A stretch of 59,910 bases of DNA from Nocardioides albus (GTDB lineage Bacteria > Actinomycetota > Actinomycetes > Propionibacteriales > Nocardioidaceae): contig NZ_BMQT01000017.1 in NCBI RefSeq assembly GCF_014648255.1, positions 1-59,910 of the forward strand. Reading direction: 5' to 3'. The translations under genes were made by a program, and so were the position numbers. Position 1 is the stretch's first letter; each line of letters opens with the position of its first letter. This document shows, in pieces, positions 32,358 through 40,599 of the stretch. Below the pieces are notes generated by a model. It worked only from the letters and a program-made list of their open reading frames with translations. It ran no database searches and was not told where the DNA came from.

Positions 32358-33155
32358 CTAATCATCGCGGTGGTACTCCTCCCACCAGTCGTCGAGGGTG
32401 TCATACGGTTCGTCGAGCTGTTCCCGCCAGCCTTGGACCGGCATCGGCGGATCGATTTCTACGCCCGGATCGCTCCCGGCCCAAGGGTCTCCGTCGAACA
32501 GGCCATGCACTGTTCGTTCCTGCGTCTTCGGCTCTGGTGTTCCCGCCGGGGCTCGGTGCCCGGGTGGCCACCTCAAGTCGATCAACGGGCACTCGTAACC
32601 GCGGTGGAGCATGACCGCGCGCAAGTCGTCGTGGGCGGCTTCTGGGGCGCACACGAACTTCACATCCGCGGGGCGAAACGGCAAGTGGCCGTGCACGCGC
32701 CACTCTCGCTCCCAAGACCACTCGTAGGAGGTCGGGGCCCCGTTCGCCTCGTACGTTCCTGGGTAGTCGATGAACGGGGTGAGCTTCCATAGCGGATGCT
32801 GTGGATCGGGGTCCTTCCCTCTCCCGTAGGCCATGGCCTTCACGAGGTTGAACAGCACCTGTTGCGGGCCGGCGTCCCGAGGCAGGTACCAAACCGGTGC
32901 GGCGCCAGCCGACTTTGCCCAGTCGGCTCTGAACGCGAGCCCAAAGTCACCGCGCCGGTCAGCGAGCCGGACACGACTGTCGGGCTCGATCTCGCTGAGG
33001 CACACCACGCGCTGCGTGTCCCTGAGGGTGTCGTGCTTGCGCACTGCGCCGTACGCGTTGACCGCGCGGACCTGTTGATCCCCAAGGATCGACTTGATCG
33101 AAGTCGACTCCCTTGTCAGGTGGAGGAGGACTCCACTCTCGTTTGTCTCAGTCAT
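32358..33155 (-). CDS. AbiGi/DUF2971-like protein, 265 aa
   Basis: Starts LLHLTRESTSIKSILGDQQVRAVNAYG and continues QRVVCLSEI ... FGLAFRADWAKSAGAAPVWYL ... WSWEREWRVHGHLPF, the pattern of AbiGi/DUF2971 proteins, in some systems an antitoxin of abortive infection. The order of a helix-forming start, C-L-S-E and the E-R-E-W-R core fits. No AbiGii partner is next to it. The start is uncertain: ATG 33155 lacks a good ribosome-binding site. Confidence 0.6.
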   Translation of the reverse strand: MTETNESGVLLHLTRESTSIKSILGDQQVRAVNAYGAVRKHDTLRDTQRVVCLSEIEPDSRVRLADRRGDFGLAFRADWAKSAGAAPVWYLPRDAGPQQVLFNLVKAMAYGRGKDPDPQHPLWKLTPFIDYPGTYEANGAPTSYEWSWEREWRVHGHLPFRPADVKFVCAPEAAHDDLRAVMLHRGYECPLIDLRWPPGHRAPAGTPEPKTQERTVHGLFDGDPWAGSDPGVEIDPPMPVQGWREQLDEPYDTLDDWWEEYHRDD

Positions 33156-33328
33156 CGCCGACGTCCGCCCAGGGCCAGCGAGAACGAACCGATGTGCCGC
33201 ATCACCATGGCGGAAGATTAGTGGTCCACGTGACTCGATGTACCCCGACCTCGTAAGGACGCGACGCAACATCCGACACAGGCGCAACTTCCCGCCGCGA
33301 TGGATCAGGTGACACACCCTTCGCCCCG

Positions 33329-33517
33329 TTGACCGAACAATCTCAGCCGAAGCCGCCGCGGCCGCGCCCACCGAAACCTCCGATGGAGGACCGGATCAAG
33401 GCCGAACGTGCGGCCAACCCGGCTGGCCTGTTGGTCGCGAAGCGGTTCATTGGCCGCGGCCAGCTCATCACCGCCGACGAGGTGGTCGCCGAGGCCTCAG
33501 GTCGACTGCCCGCCTGA
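33329..33517 (+). CDS. Small proline-rich protein, 62 aa
   Basis: TTG start; N-terminus PKPPRPRPPKPP, then EDRIKAERAANPAGLLVAKRFIGRGQLITADEVVAEASGRL, a helical basic stretch. No ribosome-binding site is evident, so it is only moderately likely. The dispersed repeat R3 (33522-33548) begins five bases after its stop. Confidence 0.4.
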   Translation: MTEQSQPKPPRPRPPKPPMEDRIKAERAANPAGLLVAKRFIGRGQLITADEVVAEASGRLPA

Positions 33518-33521
33518 CAAG

Positions 33522-33548
33522 GCGCTGGTAAGGAAAGTGCTGCGAGCC
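33522..33548 (+). repeat. Dispersed repeat R3 (diverged)
   Basis: GCGCTGGTAAGGAAAGTGCT then GCGAGCC, a weaker copy of the CTGGTAAGAARCGTGTC repeat, in the plus orientation like R1 and R2. Confidence 0.45.
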
Positions 33549-33648
33549 TAACCACCCCAAACAGCGACCCAACGCGCAGGTCGTTCTGGCATGCTTCGCC
33601 GGAGTATCTGGTAAGCCGCTGCCTCGCGCGGAGACAAGAAGGATCCAA

Positions 33649-34593
33649 ATGGCATTGGTCGAGCTTCCACGCTCAAGATGGAAGCGGAAGCGGTTGGCGA
33701 AGAACGCCAGCACCAGCCCCGCGACCTTGGCTGCGCTCATCAGGGACCCTGATTCCCGCGGTGACGTACGAGCCGAGGCAGTCGAGGCGATGGCGTTGCG
33801 CGCTCCGTGGGTCGAGATCGCACACTTCTCGCGTGACTTCGACGCCAAGACCATCGCACGAATCGGCGCACTCCTGGACGGACCCAGGGCAGTCAGAGTT
33901 TCAGGTAGCACGGATCCTGTAGCGACAGCGCTGGAGGAGACGGGGGGCATGTTGCCGGGTGATGATGTGCTTCCACTTCTACTCCAACTTCTCGCTCACC
34001 AGCGACACAGTGCCATTCGCCAGCGGGTAGCCGGACACGACGCGACCCCCATCGCCTCGTTGAGATTACTAGCCGAGGACCCCTCCTTCGAGGTTCGGTA
34101 CGCCGTTGCAGCCAACCCCGCTACGCCTCGACACATCCTCAACACTCTCCTCTCGGGCGTGGACAATCTCACCGGGCCTCCTGACCATTTCCAGCAGCTC
34201 GATCAGATCCGGATGCTCGACCAGATCGCCAAGCACACGAACACGTCGGAGAACACGCTTCGCGACCTTGCCGCGCGAGGACGGCGAGTAGCGGTCGCGT
34301 CGAACAGAAACTGCCCGAGCGACCTGCTGACCGCCATGGCCGAGGAGTCGTGGAAGAGCCCCGGCTTCGGTAGTAACGAGGACGCGGACGTGACCCACAA
34401 TAACGACGCGGTCCTGCGGGCGGTTGCCTCCAACCCGAGCACTCCAGCCCCTCTGCTACGCCAGCTCGCACAGCGAGCTCATCGACAACACAACCAGTAC
34501 CTGCACGAGTGCGTGGAGCGAAATCCGAACGTGCCCTCCGGTATTCGCCCCCGTGCCTGGCACGAACAGGGCGCCCCGGAGTATCTAGATTGA
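33649..34593 (+). CDS. LRV/HEAT-like repeat protein, 314 aa
   Basis: Repeated units of the form VAxNPxTPxxLLxxLAxD can be read (ALIRDPDSRGDVRAEAVEAMA, RLLAEDPSFEVRYAVAANPATPRHIL, RDLAARGRRVAVASNRNCPSDLL, RAVASNPSTPAPLLRQLA), as in leucine-rich-repeat-variant proteins. Such solenoids bind other proteins. It has a GAAGGA ribosome-binding site. Its role in the accessory region is unknown. Confidence 0.75.
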   Translation: MALVELPRSRWKRKRLAKNASTSPATLAALIRDPDSRGDVRAEAVEAMALRAPWVEIAHFSRDFDAKTIARIGALLDGPRAVRVSGSTDPVATALEETGGMLPGDDVLPLLLQLLAHQRHSAIRQRVAGHDATPIASLRLLAEDPSFEVRYAVAANPATPRHILNTLLSGVDNLTGPPDHFQQLDQIRMLDQIAKHTNTSENTLRDLAARGRRVAVASNRNCPSDLLTAMAEESWKSPGFGSNEDADVTHNNDAVLRAVASNPSTPAPLLRQLAQRAHRQHNQYLHECVERNPNVPSGIRPRAWHEQGAPEYLD

Positions 34594-34842
34594 TGGACTG
34601 GTCAACACGCCGCCTGCGGTGAAAGTCATGAGACCGGTACCGACTCCTACCGACTCGCCCACAACCAACGCCGCCACCCCGCCTGAAACCCGGCTCCCAG
34701 AGCCTTCGAACTCATCGACATTCGTTACTGAGACCGACCGTCGAAGCTAGTCCGCGCTACGTTGCGGCTTACGGCACGTTTCTTACCAGCACCCCGGCAG
34801 GGCCCCGTAGCGGACATCTGAAACCTCAGTAGACTGCCGGCC
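34594..34842. repeat. Intergenic region with dispersed repeat R4 (minus orientation, 34754-34792)
   Basis: Read on the minus strand it has GTGCTGGTAAGAAACGTGCC then GTAAGCCGCAACGTAGCG, a good match to R1. The rest of the gap shows no gene. The promoter of the next gene, TAGACT, lies at 34831-34836. Confidence 0.55.
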
Positions 34843-35238
34843 ATGCCTCCGGTCCGGTATCCGTCACTCGAGCAGGCGTTGAGCAAGCAGACACCGGCGA
34901 ACAGGCTGCTCATCAAAGACTTCTGCGCTGATCTGAATCTGACCGACTTCTACAGCTGCTCCGGGTACATCAAGGCAGTTGGTCCCGGCAGGAAGCACGC
35001 ATTGAAGATCTACCCCGGTCGCACCGCCGGATTCGCCACCGAGGACGAAGCGCGTCGGGCTGCGGGTCCAGGAGGCCGATACGAGCCGTCCGATACCCCG
35101 CGTGGAACGTGGTGGATCGAGCACCCGGACAACGGTGGACCCCGGCCAAAGCGGAAGCTAACTCAGTCTGCCTCGCCTGGCAACTGCCCTGTGTGCTTCA
35201 TGGCACTCCCGGTCTCCGGGGTGTGCGGCAACTGCTGA
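34843..35238 (+). CDS. Hypothetical protein with C-terminal zinc ribbon, 131 aa
   Basis: Leaderless: TAGACT sits seven bases before ATG 34843. The body has no recognised family (YSCSGYIKAVGPGRKHALKIYPGRTAGFATEDEARRAA). The last 20 residues form a zinc tail CPVCFMALPVSGVCGNC, the same pattern found on the 193-aa protein at 36364-36945. Confidence 0.65.
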   Translation: MPPVRYPSLEQALSKQTPANRLLIKDFCADLNLTDFYSCSGYIKAVGPGRKHALKIYPGRTAGFATEDEARRAAGPGGRYEPSDTPRGTWWIEHPDNGGPRPKRKLTQSASPGNCPVCFMALPVSGVCGNC

Positions 35239-35862
35239 CGCGGGGTCTGCTTAGAGGCGGAACGTCGTCTTCTTCCGGCCCTGGTGCACGAGGAGTTCGA
35301 CAGACTCGGGGGCGACCCGGTGGTCCTTCGCGAAACGTTTGGTGAGGTTGTCCCTTATTGCGGCTGGTGACACGCTTCTTACCAGTGGTCCAACTGAGCG
35401 CTAACTGGACGGCTTCCTCGGGGGTTGAAGCCGTCGGCGGTTCGTTCGGTACCGGCTCGCCGTCGGCGGTGGTGAGCTTCCAGCCGCCGAGCGTGATGAC
35501 TGGCACCGGGCGGTGCATCCCCAACGCGAGCTCCGACAGGGTCCCCGGCGATCCGCCGATCACGATGACAGCATCGGGCGACCAGATCAGGATCGCGTTG
35601 CGCGATTCGCCCATGTTGGTGGCGAGCACCACGTCGAGATAGTCGTTGGCGTCGTCGCTGTCGGGTCCTGGGCGTACGCCGACGACGAGCCCGCCAGCGA
35701 CGTGGGCACCCTCTGAGACTGCTTCCATGACACCGACCCCGCCGCCGTTGAGGACGGTGGCGCCATTCTCAGCGAGGAGCCGGCCGACTTCGAGTGCATT
35801 GAGCCGGTCGCGGTCGGTGCAGTGGCGGGACCGCAAACGGCGACCTGCAGGGCACGAGGCAT
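35198..35862 (-). pseudogene. Frameshifted LOG/TIGR00725-like protein
   Basis: The start MPRALQVAVCGP is in one frame; the following CTDRDRLNALEVGRLLAENGATVLNGGGVGVMEAV and GGSPGTLSELALGM are in another, so about one base is missing or added near 35825. GGGVGVMEAV and the G-G-x-x-G-T-x-x-E motif mark the family, which binds nucleotides (some members are phosphoribohydrolases). The natural end should be near 35390; instead the frame reads on through repeat R5. It is probably inactive unless the shift is bypassed. Confidence 0.65.
35358..35388 (-). repeat. Dispersed repeat R5
   Basis: Minus-strand CACTGGTAAGAAGCGTGTCA then CCAGCCGCAA. It overlaps the 3' end of the LOG-like frame, giving it the tail TGKKRVTSRN; in R1, R2 and R4 the same frame would read GKKR-x-x-SR. 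Confidence 0.6.
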
Positions 35863-35908
35863 GCCGAGAGCCTAGGGGAGAGGGACGTCAGGGGATAGCC
35901 TGGTCGAC

Positions 35909-36086
35909 GTGGACCGGTGCCCGCAGTGCAGTGGGCAGCGTCGAGGTAGATCCCGAGCACCCCGGCGTGCTGCGATGCATGTCGTGCTGGCGATCCTGGT
36001 TCACTCCCAAGGCGTGCACAGGCCGGCGCACCGTTCTCAGCGCGGGCCTGCGAGCGTTGACAGAGGCCAGGGACCTGCGTCGCTAG
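35909..36086 (+). pseudogene. Frameshifted small zinc-ribbon gene
   Basis: A leaderless promoter (TAGCCT, seven bases, GTG 35909) introduces VDRCPQCSG, then the frame must shift by one to continue SVEVDPEHPGVLRCMSCWRSWFTPKACTGRR. The two C-x2-C pairs would make one zinc ribbon. It is either a decayed gene or a sequencing error. Confidence 0.45.
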
Positions 36087-36138
36087 GGATCGAACGGCTG
36101 GGTGGCGTTCCTTATGGTTGCAACTGAGGGGGAGAACT

Positions 36139-36363
36139 GTGGGTCTGTTTGGCTGGGGATCACGCAAGAAAGACGAAGAATCCTGGACGACGGAGTGTCG
36201 GAACTGCGGCGGCCTGGCCGTGAACTGGAACTACTGCAGCGAGGAGTGCAGTAGCAGTGCTGACCTGCGGGGGTCGTCGTCGAGTCGGGCGCATAACACC
36301 AACCCCGACTGCCCGGCATGCAGCGGCACGGGTTCATGCAAGCTCTGCGAAGATGACGATTAG
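36139..36363 (+). CDS. Small cysteine-rich zinc-finger protein, 74 aa
   Basis: GTG 36139 follows GGGGGAGA. The protein has two zinc sites: CRNCGGLAVNWNYCSEEC and CPACSGTGSCKLC near the C-terminus, the latter a DnaJ-like CxxCxGxG core. A serine-rich linker separates them. Function unknown; convergent with the next gene. Confidence 0.6.
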   Translation: MGLFGWGSRKKDEESWTTECRNCGGLAVNWNYCSEECSSSADLRGSSSSRAHNTNPDCPACSGTGSCKLCEDDD

Positions 36364-36945
36364 TCAGGTCTGTCCGCAGGTATCGCAGATGCCAGTCGCT
36401 GGCAGCTCAATGCAGCAGGTCTGGCAGGTTGCGGTAGCGCGCTGAGTCTCCTGTTGGCTCGTCCGCCGTCGGGTGCTTGGATTCGGGGGGCTGTAGACCG
36501 GGGGCTTGGCCGGCCGGTCAGCCATGGTCCGTCTCTCCTGATCCTCCGATGCAGGATCAACCAGGACGGCCGAGAACTCGCCGGTCACCTCGTCCAGTTC
36601 GAGGAGTTTCATCATGAAGTGGTCCTCGGGGTATCGACCTGCGATGGTCCAAGGGGTCTCGTTGAGGTCCCGTGCCGTAACCCAGATGACGTGGAATAGG
36701 CCGCCGCAGTTCTCGCGAGCGATCTTCAGGTTCCGGATGCGCTCCCGGTTGCCCGGCTTCGACGTCCAGTCGGCAAGGTCGGGGCTGCCGAAGACGTCGA
36801 TCGACCCGTCGACGCCGACCTCGTTCTCCCAGATTGTTACGGCAACTGTCTTCAGGTCGGGGCTCACGGCCGACCAGGACCACCTGGGATTGTCCGGATA
36901 GGTGCCGAAGAACGCGAACGCCTCGGCGAGTGTGGTGGTCTTCAT
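36364..36945 (-). CDS. Hypothetical protein with C-terminal zinc ribbon, 193 aa
   Basis: N-terminal domain (residues 1-130: FAFFGTYPDNPRWSWSAVSPD, VAVTIWENEV, GGLFHVIWVTARDL, RYPEDHFMMKLLELDEVTGEFSAVL) is not recognised but looks like a conserved alpha/beta domain. A disordered linker then leads to the zinc tail CQTCCIELPATGICDTCG, matching the tail of the 131-aa protein at 34843-35238. ATG 36945 has GAAACGGATG-like context and no strong ribosome-binding site. Confidence 0.65.
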   Translation of the reverse strand: MKTTTLAEAFAFFGTYPDNPRWSWSAVSPDLKTVAVTIWENEVGVDGSIDVFGSPDLADWTSKPGNRERIRNLKIARENCGGLFHVIWVTARDLNETPWTIAGRYPEDHFMMKLLELDEVTGEFSAVLVDPASEDQERRTMADRPAKPPVYSPPNPSTRRRTSQQETQRATATCQTCCIELPATGICDTCGQT

Positions 36946-37289
36946 CCGTTTCCTTCGTGGTTCGAGTGCCCTGAACTCACGGCTACAGTATTCGCCTTCC
37001 GCCGGGTGTCGGTCGCAGCATGCACCTTCAAGCGTCTGCTCCGCCTACCGGGCCGCCGGCGATGTCGTCGACGGCAGGGCCCGTCAGGGGGTCGCCGCGG
37101 CGGCGCTGCGGCACTGCGGCGCCGACCAGAAAACGATCCAGCTCGCGGCCGCGGTTTCGTGGTCCGTGCTGGTCGACAAGTAGAGCCCTCCCAGTCTCTC
37201 GTCCGGGCCACCACCAGGGGGTTAGGCGTGGTGGTTCGGCCGAGACAAGCCTGGCGCCGATGTCGGTGCACGGCGTTAGCCTGCAGTGC
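36946..37289. other. Gap without a convincing gene
   Basis: A plus frame ending at 37183 (YRAAGDVVDGRARQ...WSVLVDK) has coding-like composition but no start or ribosome-binding site and may be a gene remnant. A -10 box TAGCCT at 37277-37282 serves the next small gene. Confidence 0.3.
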
Positions 37290-37388
37290 ATGGAGACCAC
37301 CGAGGTTCACGCCGTCGACTGCGACTGCGAACCGTGCGAGAAGACGGCGGACCGTGAGCTCCTGGCGCGTCTCTGGCCCGACGACTAG
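37290..37388 (+). CDS. Leaderless microprotein, 32 aa
   Basis: ATG 37290 is exactly seven bases after TAGCCT. The peptide (METTEVHAVDCDCEPCEKTADR...) has C-x-C-x2-C, a possible metal site. Another gene starts nine bases later. Support is the promoter spacing only. Confidence 0.45.
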   Translation: METTEVHAVDCDCEPCEKTADRELLARLWPDD

Positions 37389-37396
37389 GCGATCCC

Positions 37397-37741
37397 GTGG
37401 CGAGGCGTGGCAGTGGTGACCGTGACGGAATCATTCGCGCTTCCCTGGACGGCACGGCCCTGCGGATGACCGATGATCACGTTGACCGGGACACCGCGAT
37501 CGCCGAGATCCGAAAGATCGCGACTGTCGACAAGACTCTCCAAGTCGACCTCCTCACAGAGGCCGCCGGCGGGCTCCTCGCCCGCCACATGCACCGGCCG
37601 TCTGGTCAACGTTACCGGCACGCGGCTCTCCTGCTCTGGCACGCGGGCGCAGACCCCGAAGGCGCCAAAGAGCACGCCCAGATCGGGCTCGTAGCCCTAC
37701 GCGAGGGCACCCGCGGGGGTATCGGGAACCCGCGCGGCTAG
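37397..37741 (+). CDS. Hypothetical protein, 114 aa
   Basis: GTG start; a largely helical protein (DRDTAIAEIRKIATVDKTLQVDLLTEAAGGLLARHM, RHAALLLWHAGADPEGAKEHAQIGLVAL), perhaps a small helical-bundle fold. It follows the microprotein closely and could be in one operon with it. No ribosome-binding site is evident. Confidence 0.55.
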   Translation: MARRGSGDRDGIIRASLDGTALRMTDDHVDRDTAIAEIRKIATVDKTLQVDLLTEAAGGLLARHMHRPSGQRYRHAALLLWHAGADPEGAKEHAQIGLVALREGTRGGIGNPRG

Positions 37742-37790
37742 CCACAAACGACGGCCCGCACAGGTGACTACCCCCGGTAGTGTCGCTGTC

Positions 37791-38024
37791 GTGGGAACCA
37801 TCGACAGCGCCACCATCACGCTCACCTGCCCGAGCTGCGGGAAGGCCGAGTCGGACCGTGTCCTCGACAAGGGCAGCGGGTGGAGCGGATCCCACTGGCA
37901 GGCGCCGACGTTCCGGCAGTTCGATGTGACTCTCACGGGCAATGCGAAGGATGAGTATGTCGTGGCTGGCACGTGCCCGCAGTGCCAGGTCACCGCCACG
38001 GTGGCGGTTCAATACGGCACCTAG
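37791..38024 (+). CDS. Zinc-ribbon protein, 77 aa
   Basis: Leaderless: TAGTGT (37778-37783), seven bases, GTG 37791. Two cysteine pairs, CPSCGK and CPQCQV, bracket a beta-rich middle (FRQFDVTLTGNAKDEYVVAGT), forming one zinc ribbon. Function unknown. Confidence 0.6.
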   Translation: MGTIDSATITLTCPSCGKAESDRVLDKGSGWSGSHWQAPTFRQFDVTLTGNAKDEYVVAGTCPQCQVTATVAVQYGT

Positions 38025-38027
38025 GGC

Positions 38028-38732
38028 TCAGCCGAGCGTCGCGCCCTTTCGCTGGTTGCAGTCTGCGCACAGTAGTTGCAGATTGCGCATGGTGTTCGAC
38101 CCGCCCATTGCCAACGGGATGATGTGGTCGAACTCCAGGTTTTCTTGGCTACCGCACTCCACGCACCGGCCCCCGTCACGCTGCCAGACGGCCACCTTGA
38201 CGTCTTGGGGGATCGGTTGCCGCTTGCCGCGCTGATCGACTTGCTCGCGCATCGCCTGTAGCGCATGCGCCTTCTCCAGCCGGAGCCTGCGCCTGTTCTC
38301 GGCCTCGTTGACCAGAGCCTTCACGTCCTCAGGTGTGAGGCGATCGTCGGATGACACGTACGCTCGCCGCTGAAACAGCCAGTACGTGCGCCGCGCTGTG
38401 TCCCTGGTCAACACGCTCGGTGTTGATTCGGAGAGCTCCAGCAGCTCGCGTGTGAGCGGGTAGTCCTTGTCCTCTCGGTCAATCACGAACTCAACGACAG
38501 CGACCGCGTTTCGCCAGTTCTCGACCAGCTGCGTCTGGCTCGTTACCCGACGCTCCTGGGTAGCAGCATCGAGGTGGGAGTGATTGGCCGTAACGCTCTT
38601 CAGCCTGGGTTCTTCGTACTTGAGCTCGATTGAGATTCGACGTGCCACCCAGTCAGGGTCGTCGTTGAACGCGAAGCCAGGCGCTTGCTTAATCAGAGCC
38701 ACGAGGGTGAATCTATCGCCTGCGCGCCACAT
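38028..38732 (-). CDS. HNH endonuclease, 234 aa
   Basis: C-terminal HNH domain: VWQRDGGRCVECGSQENLEFDHIIPLAMGGSNTMRNLQLLCADCNQRKG, with the DH/N/H residues and two C-x2-C zinc pairs. The N-terminal 170 residues (helical, with VENWRNAVAVVEFVIDRED and LTPEDVKALVNEAENRRRLRLEKA) are not recognised and may give specificity. No methyltransferase is next to it; it may be a defence or mobile-element nuclease. Confidence 0.85.
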   Translation of the reverse strand: MWRAGDRFTLVALIKQAPGFAFNDDPDWVARRISIELKYEEPRLKSVTANHSHLDAATQERRVTSQTQLVENWRNAVAVVEFVIDREDKDYPLTRELLELSESTPSVLTRDTARRTYWLFQRRAYVSSDDRLTPEDVKALVNEAENRRRLRLEKAHALQAMREQVDQRGKRQPIPQDVKVAVWQRDGGRCVECGSQENLEFDHIIPLAMGGSNTMRNLQLLCADCNQRKGATLG

Positions 38733-38889
38733 GCTTGGGGCACCGATGCGCGCGAACCACGTGCCGGCTGGCGCCCTTCTGCTCGGGCATTCATGGGTGC
38801 GATCCTACGTTCCCCCCGAACTCGGGGTGTGTCGGCACTTTGCCGCCCGACGCCCATCCGGGCGTAGCCGGCCTGGGAGCCGAGCGCAT

Positions 38890-40599
38890 TCAGATCTCTG
38901 TCTCGCGGGCCGTGCGGGTCACCTGCGCTGGCCCCGGTTTCGCGCGCTTGTCTTCGCCGGCTTCAGCGATGCCGGGCCTGGGTGTCTGGGCGATCTGTTC
39001 GGCTGGTGAGGCTTGTGCTGCTCGGCCGAGGCGGGCCGCCTCCTGGGCACGGGCGAGGTCGTCGCCCGCCCCGACGGTGGCGACGTGTGTTCCTGCAGCT
39101 GCGGCGGCCGCCGAGCTCTCGCCGGCTCGGTCGGTCGACCGGTGGAGGCCGTCGACGACGATGTCCGGTGCCGGCACGGTGAGGTTGAGCCGCTTCTGGT
39201 CAGTGGTGATTCCAGTCGACTCGATGAGCATCTCGGGGCCGGGCTGTTCTGGGCGTGCGGCCTTGATCTCGCTCCGCGCTCGCACGTCGAGCGGTCGCGC
39301 CGGACCGGTGAGGTTCTGCGAGTCGCTGAGCGCTGTCCTGGTGTGCTCGGCGATTCCCGCGGCGGCCTCGAACGCGCCGGCCAGGGTTCGAGTCGCCGCG
39401 GCGATGTCGACCCGGCTGGCGATCGTCTCGGCCGGGGCGACCTGGTCGCGCATGTGGGTGATCTCGCGGCACGCGGCGCGCAGTTCGCCTGCGGCTTGGA
39501 CCAGTCCGGGCTGGGCGGGTCGTTCGCCGGGGAAGAGGTCGCGCCAGCGGTATCCGAGGTCCATCCAGGCCTCGCCGCTGGTGGTGATCGCAGTGTTCAT
39601 CCGCTGCGTCGACGTTGTCTCCAAGGCACCGGTCTCGAGGCCAGCGTTGGTGATCGTCAGCGCGGCGCCGGCGAGCATGCCGTGGGTGCGGGCGATCAGG
39701 CCGATCTCGGCCGGGATCGGGTCGGCGCCCAGGGTACGTCGGGCTTGGGTGCCGAAGGCCTCCACCGCAGTCGTCAGGCGCGGCAGCCCCACCGGGGCCG
39801 GCTCATGCTGGTGCGAGACAGCGGTCGCCAGGGGCCGCTGTCTGATCGCGCTGGCGAGGATGGCCTCGGCCGACTCGACGCGGCGCAGCCAGCTCACGGC
39901 GGGGGAGACGTCGCGCCGACGAGCTGTGTCGGGCTCGCGTACGTAGGTGTCGCGCTCGATCCGCAGATGCACCGCCACTGCGTGCGTGGCGATGTAGGAG
40001 ATGTGGAGTGCTCGGGCGCGAGTAGCGGCCAGGTCGCTGGCGACGGCGGCGTTGTTGATGTCGAACTGCGGCGCGAACCTGGTGACCAGGTCGTGCGCCC
40101 CGCGCAGGTTGCCCGACATCTCCTCGAGCCGCTGGTCGCCCGGGCCGGGGCCGGGCCACTCTGAGGTGGCCAGGTCGCTGGCGACCGACCCGCTGAGGCT
40201 GCGTAGCCGCGTCGCGGTGATCTCCTCGCGCATCTCTCGGTAGGCCGTGCTGCGGGTCACGCCTGCCTCGTTCGCGCGCTCGCTCATCATCGATGCGCCG
40301 GCACGGGTCGGCTCGGCGTTGGCCTCGCGCAGCCGCTGTTGCACGGCAGAGGTGGCCGGGATCGTCTCGATGAGCTCCGCGACGTTCTCCATCAGCTGCG
40401 GCCACGCACGCAGCACGCGGCCGGCCGCGTGATCGTCGACGTCGAACAGTAGCTGACGGGCGATCGAGTCGGCGTCGGTGACGAGTTCACCGACGCTCCG
40501 GAAGTCACGCGCGAGACCGAGCTTCCCGGTGGCGTTCTCGCCTTTGGTCAGCTCGGTCTCGATGATGCGGGGGCTCCTACCTGGTGGCACGTCCGGCAT
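38890..40599 (-). CDS. Large helical mobilization-operon protein, 569 aa
   Basis: Not recognised. It is almost entirely helical, with repeated A/R/E-rich segments, no membrane helix and an acidic, disordered C-terminus. It is the last gene of the operon headed by mobC and the relaxase and overlaps the preceding gene, so it is probably an accessory transfer protein. Confidence 0.7.
   Translation of the reverse strand: MPDVPPGRSPRIIETELTKGENATGKLGLARDFRSVGELVTDADSIARQLLFDVDDHAAGRVLRAWPQLMENVAELIETIPATSAVQQRLREANAEPTRAGASMMSERANEAGVTRSTAYREMREEITATRLRSLSGSVASDLATSEWPGPGPGDQRLEEMSGNLRGAHDLVTRFAPQFDINNAAVASDLAATRARALHISYIATHAVAVHLRIERDTYVREPDTARRRDVSPAVSWLRRVESAEAILASAIRQRPLATAVSHQHEPAPVGLPRLTTAVEAFGTQARRTLGADPIPAEIGLIARTHGMLAGAALTITNAGLETGALETTSTQRMNTAITTSGEAWMDLGYRWRDLFPGERPAQPGLVQAAGELRAACREITHMRDQVAPAETIASRVDIAAATRTLAGAFEAAAGIAEHTRTALSDSQNLTGPARPLDVRARSEIKAARPEQPGPEMLIESTGITTDQKRLNLTVPAPDIVVDGLHRSTDRAGESSAAAAAAGTHVATVGAGDDLARAQEAARLGRAAQASPAEQIAQTPRPGIAEAGEDKRAKPGPAQVTRTARETEI

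Noticed and set aside
36902..37183. Plus frame of 93 codons beginning opposite the 193-aa gene
   Set aside because: Its first part is antisense to a better-supported gene; only the last 45 codons look coding-like, so at most a remnant.
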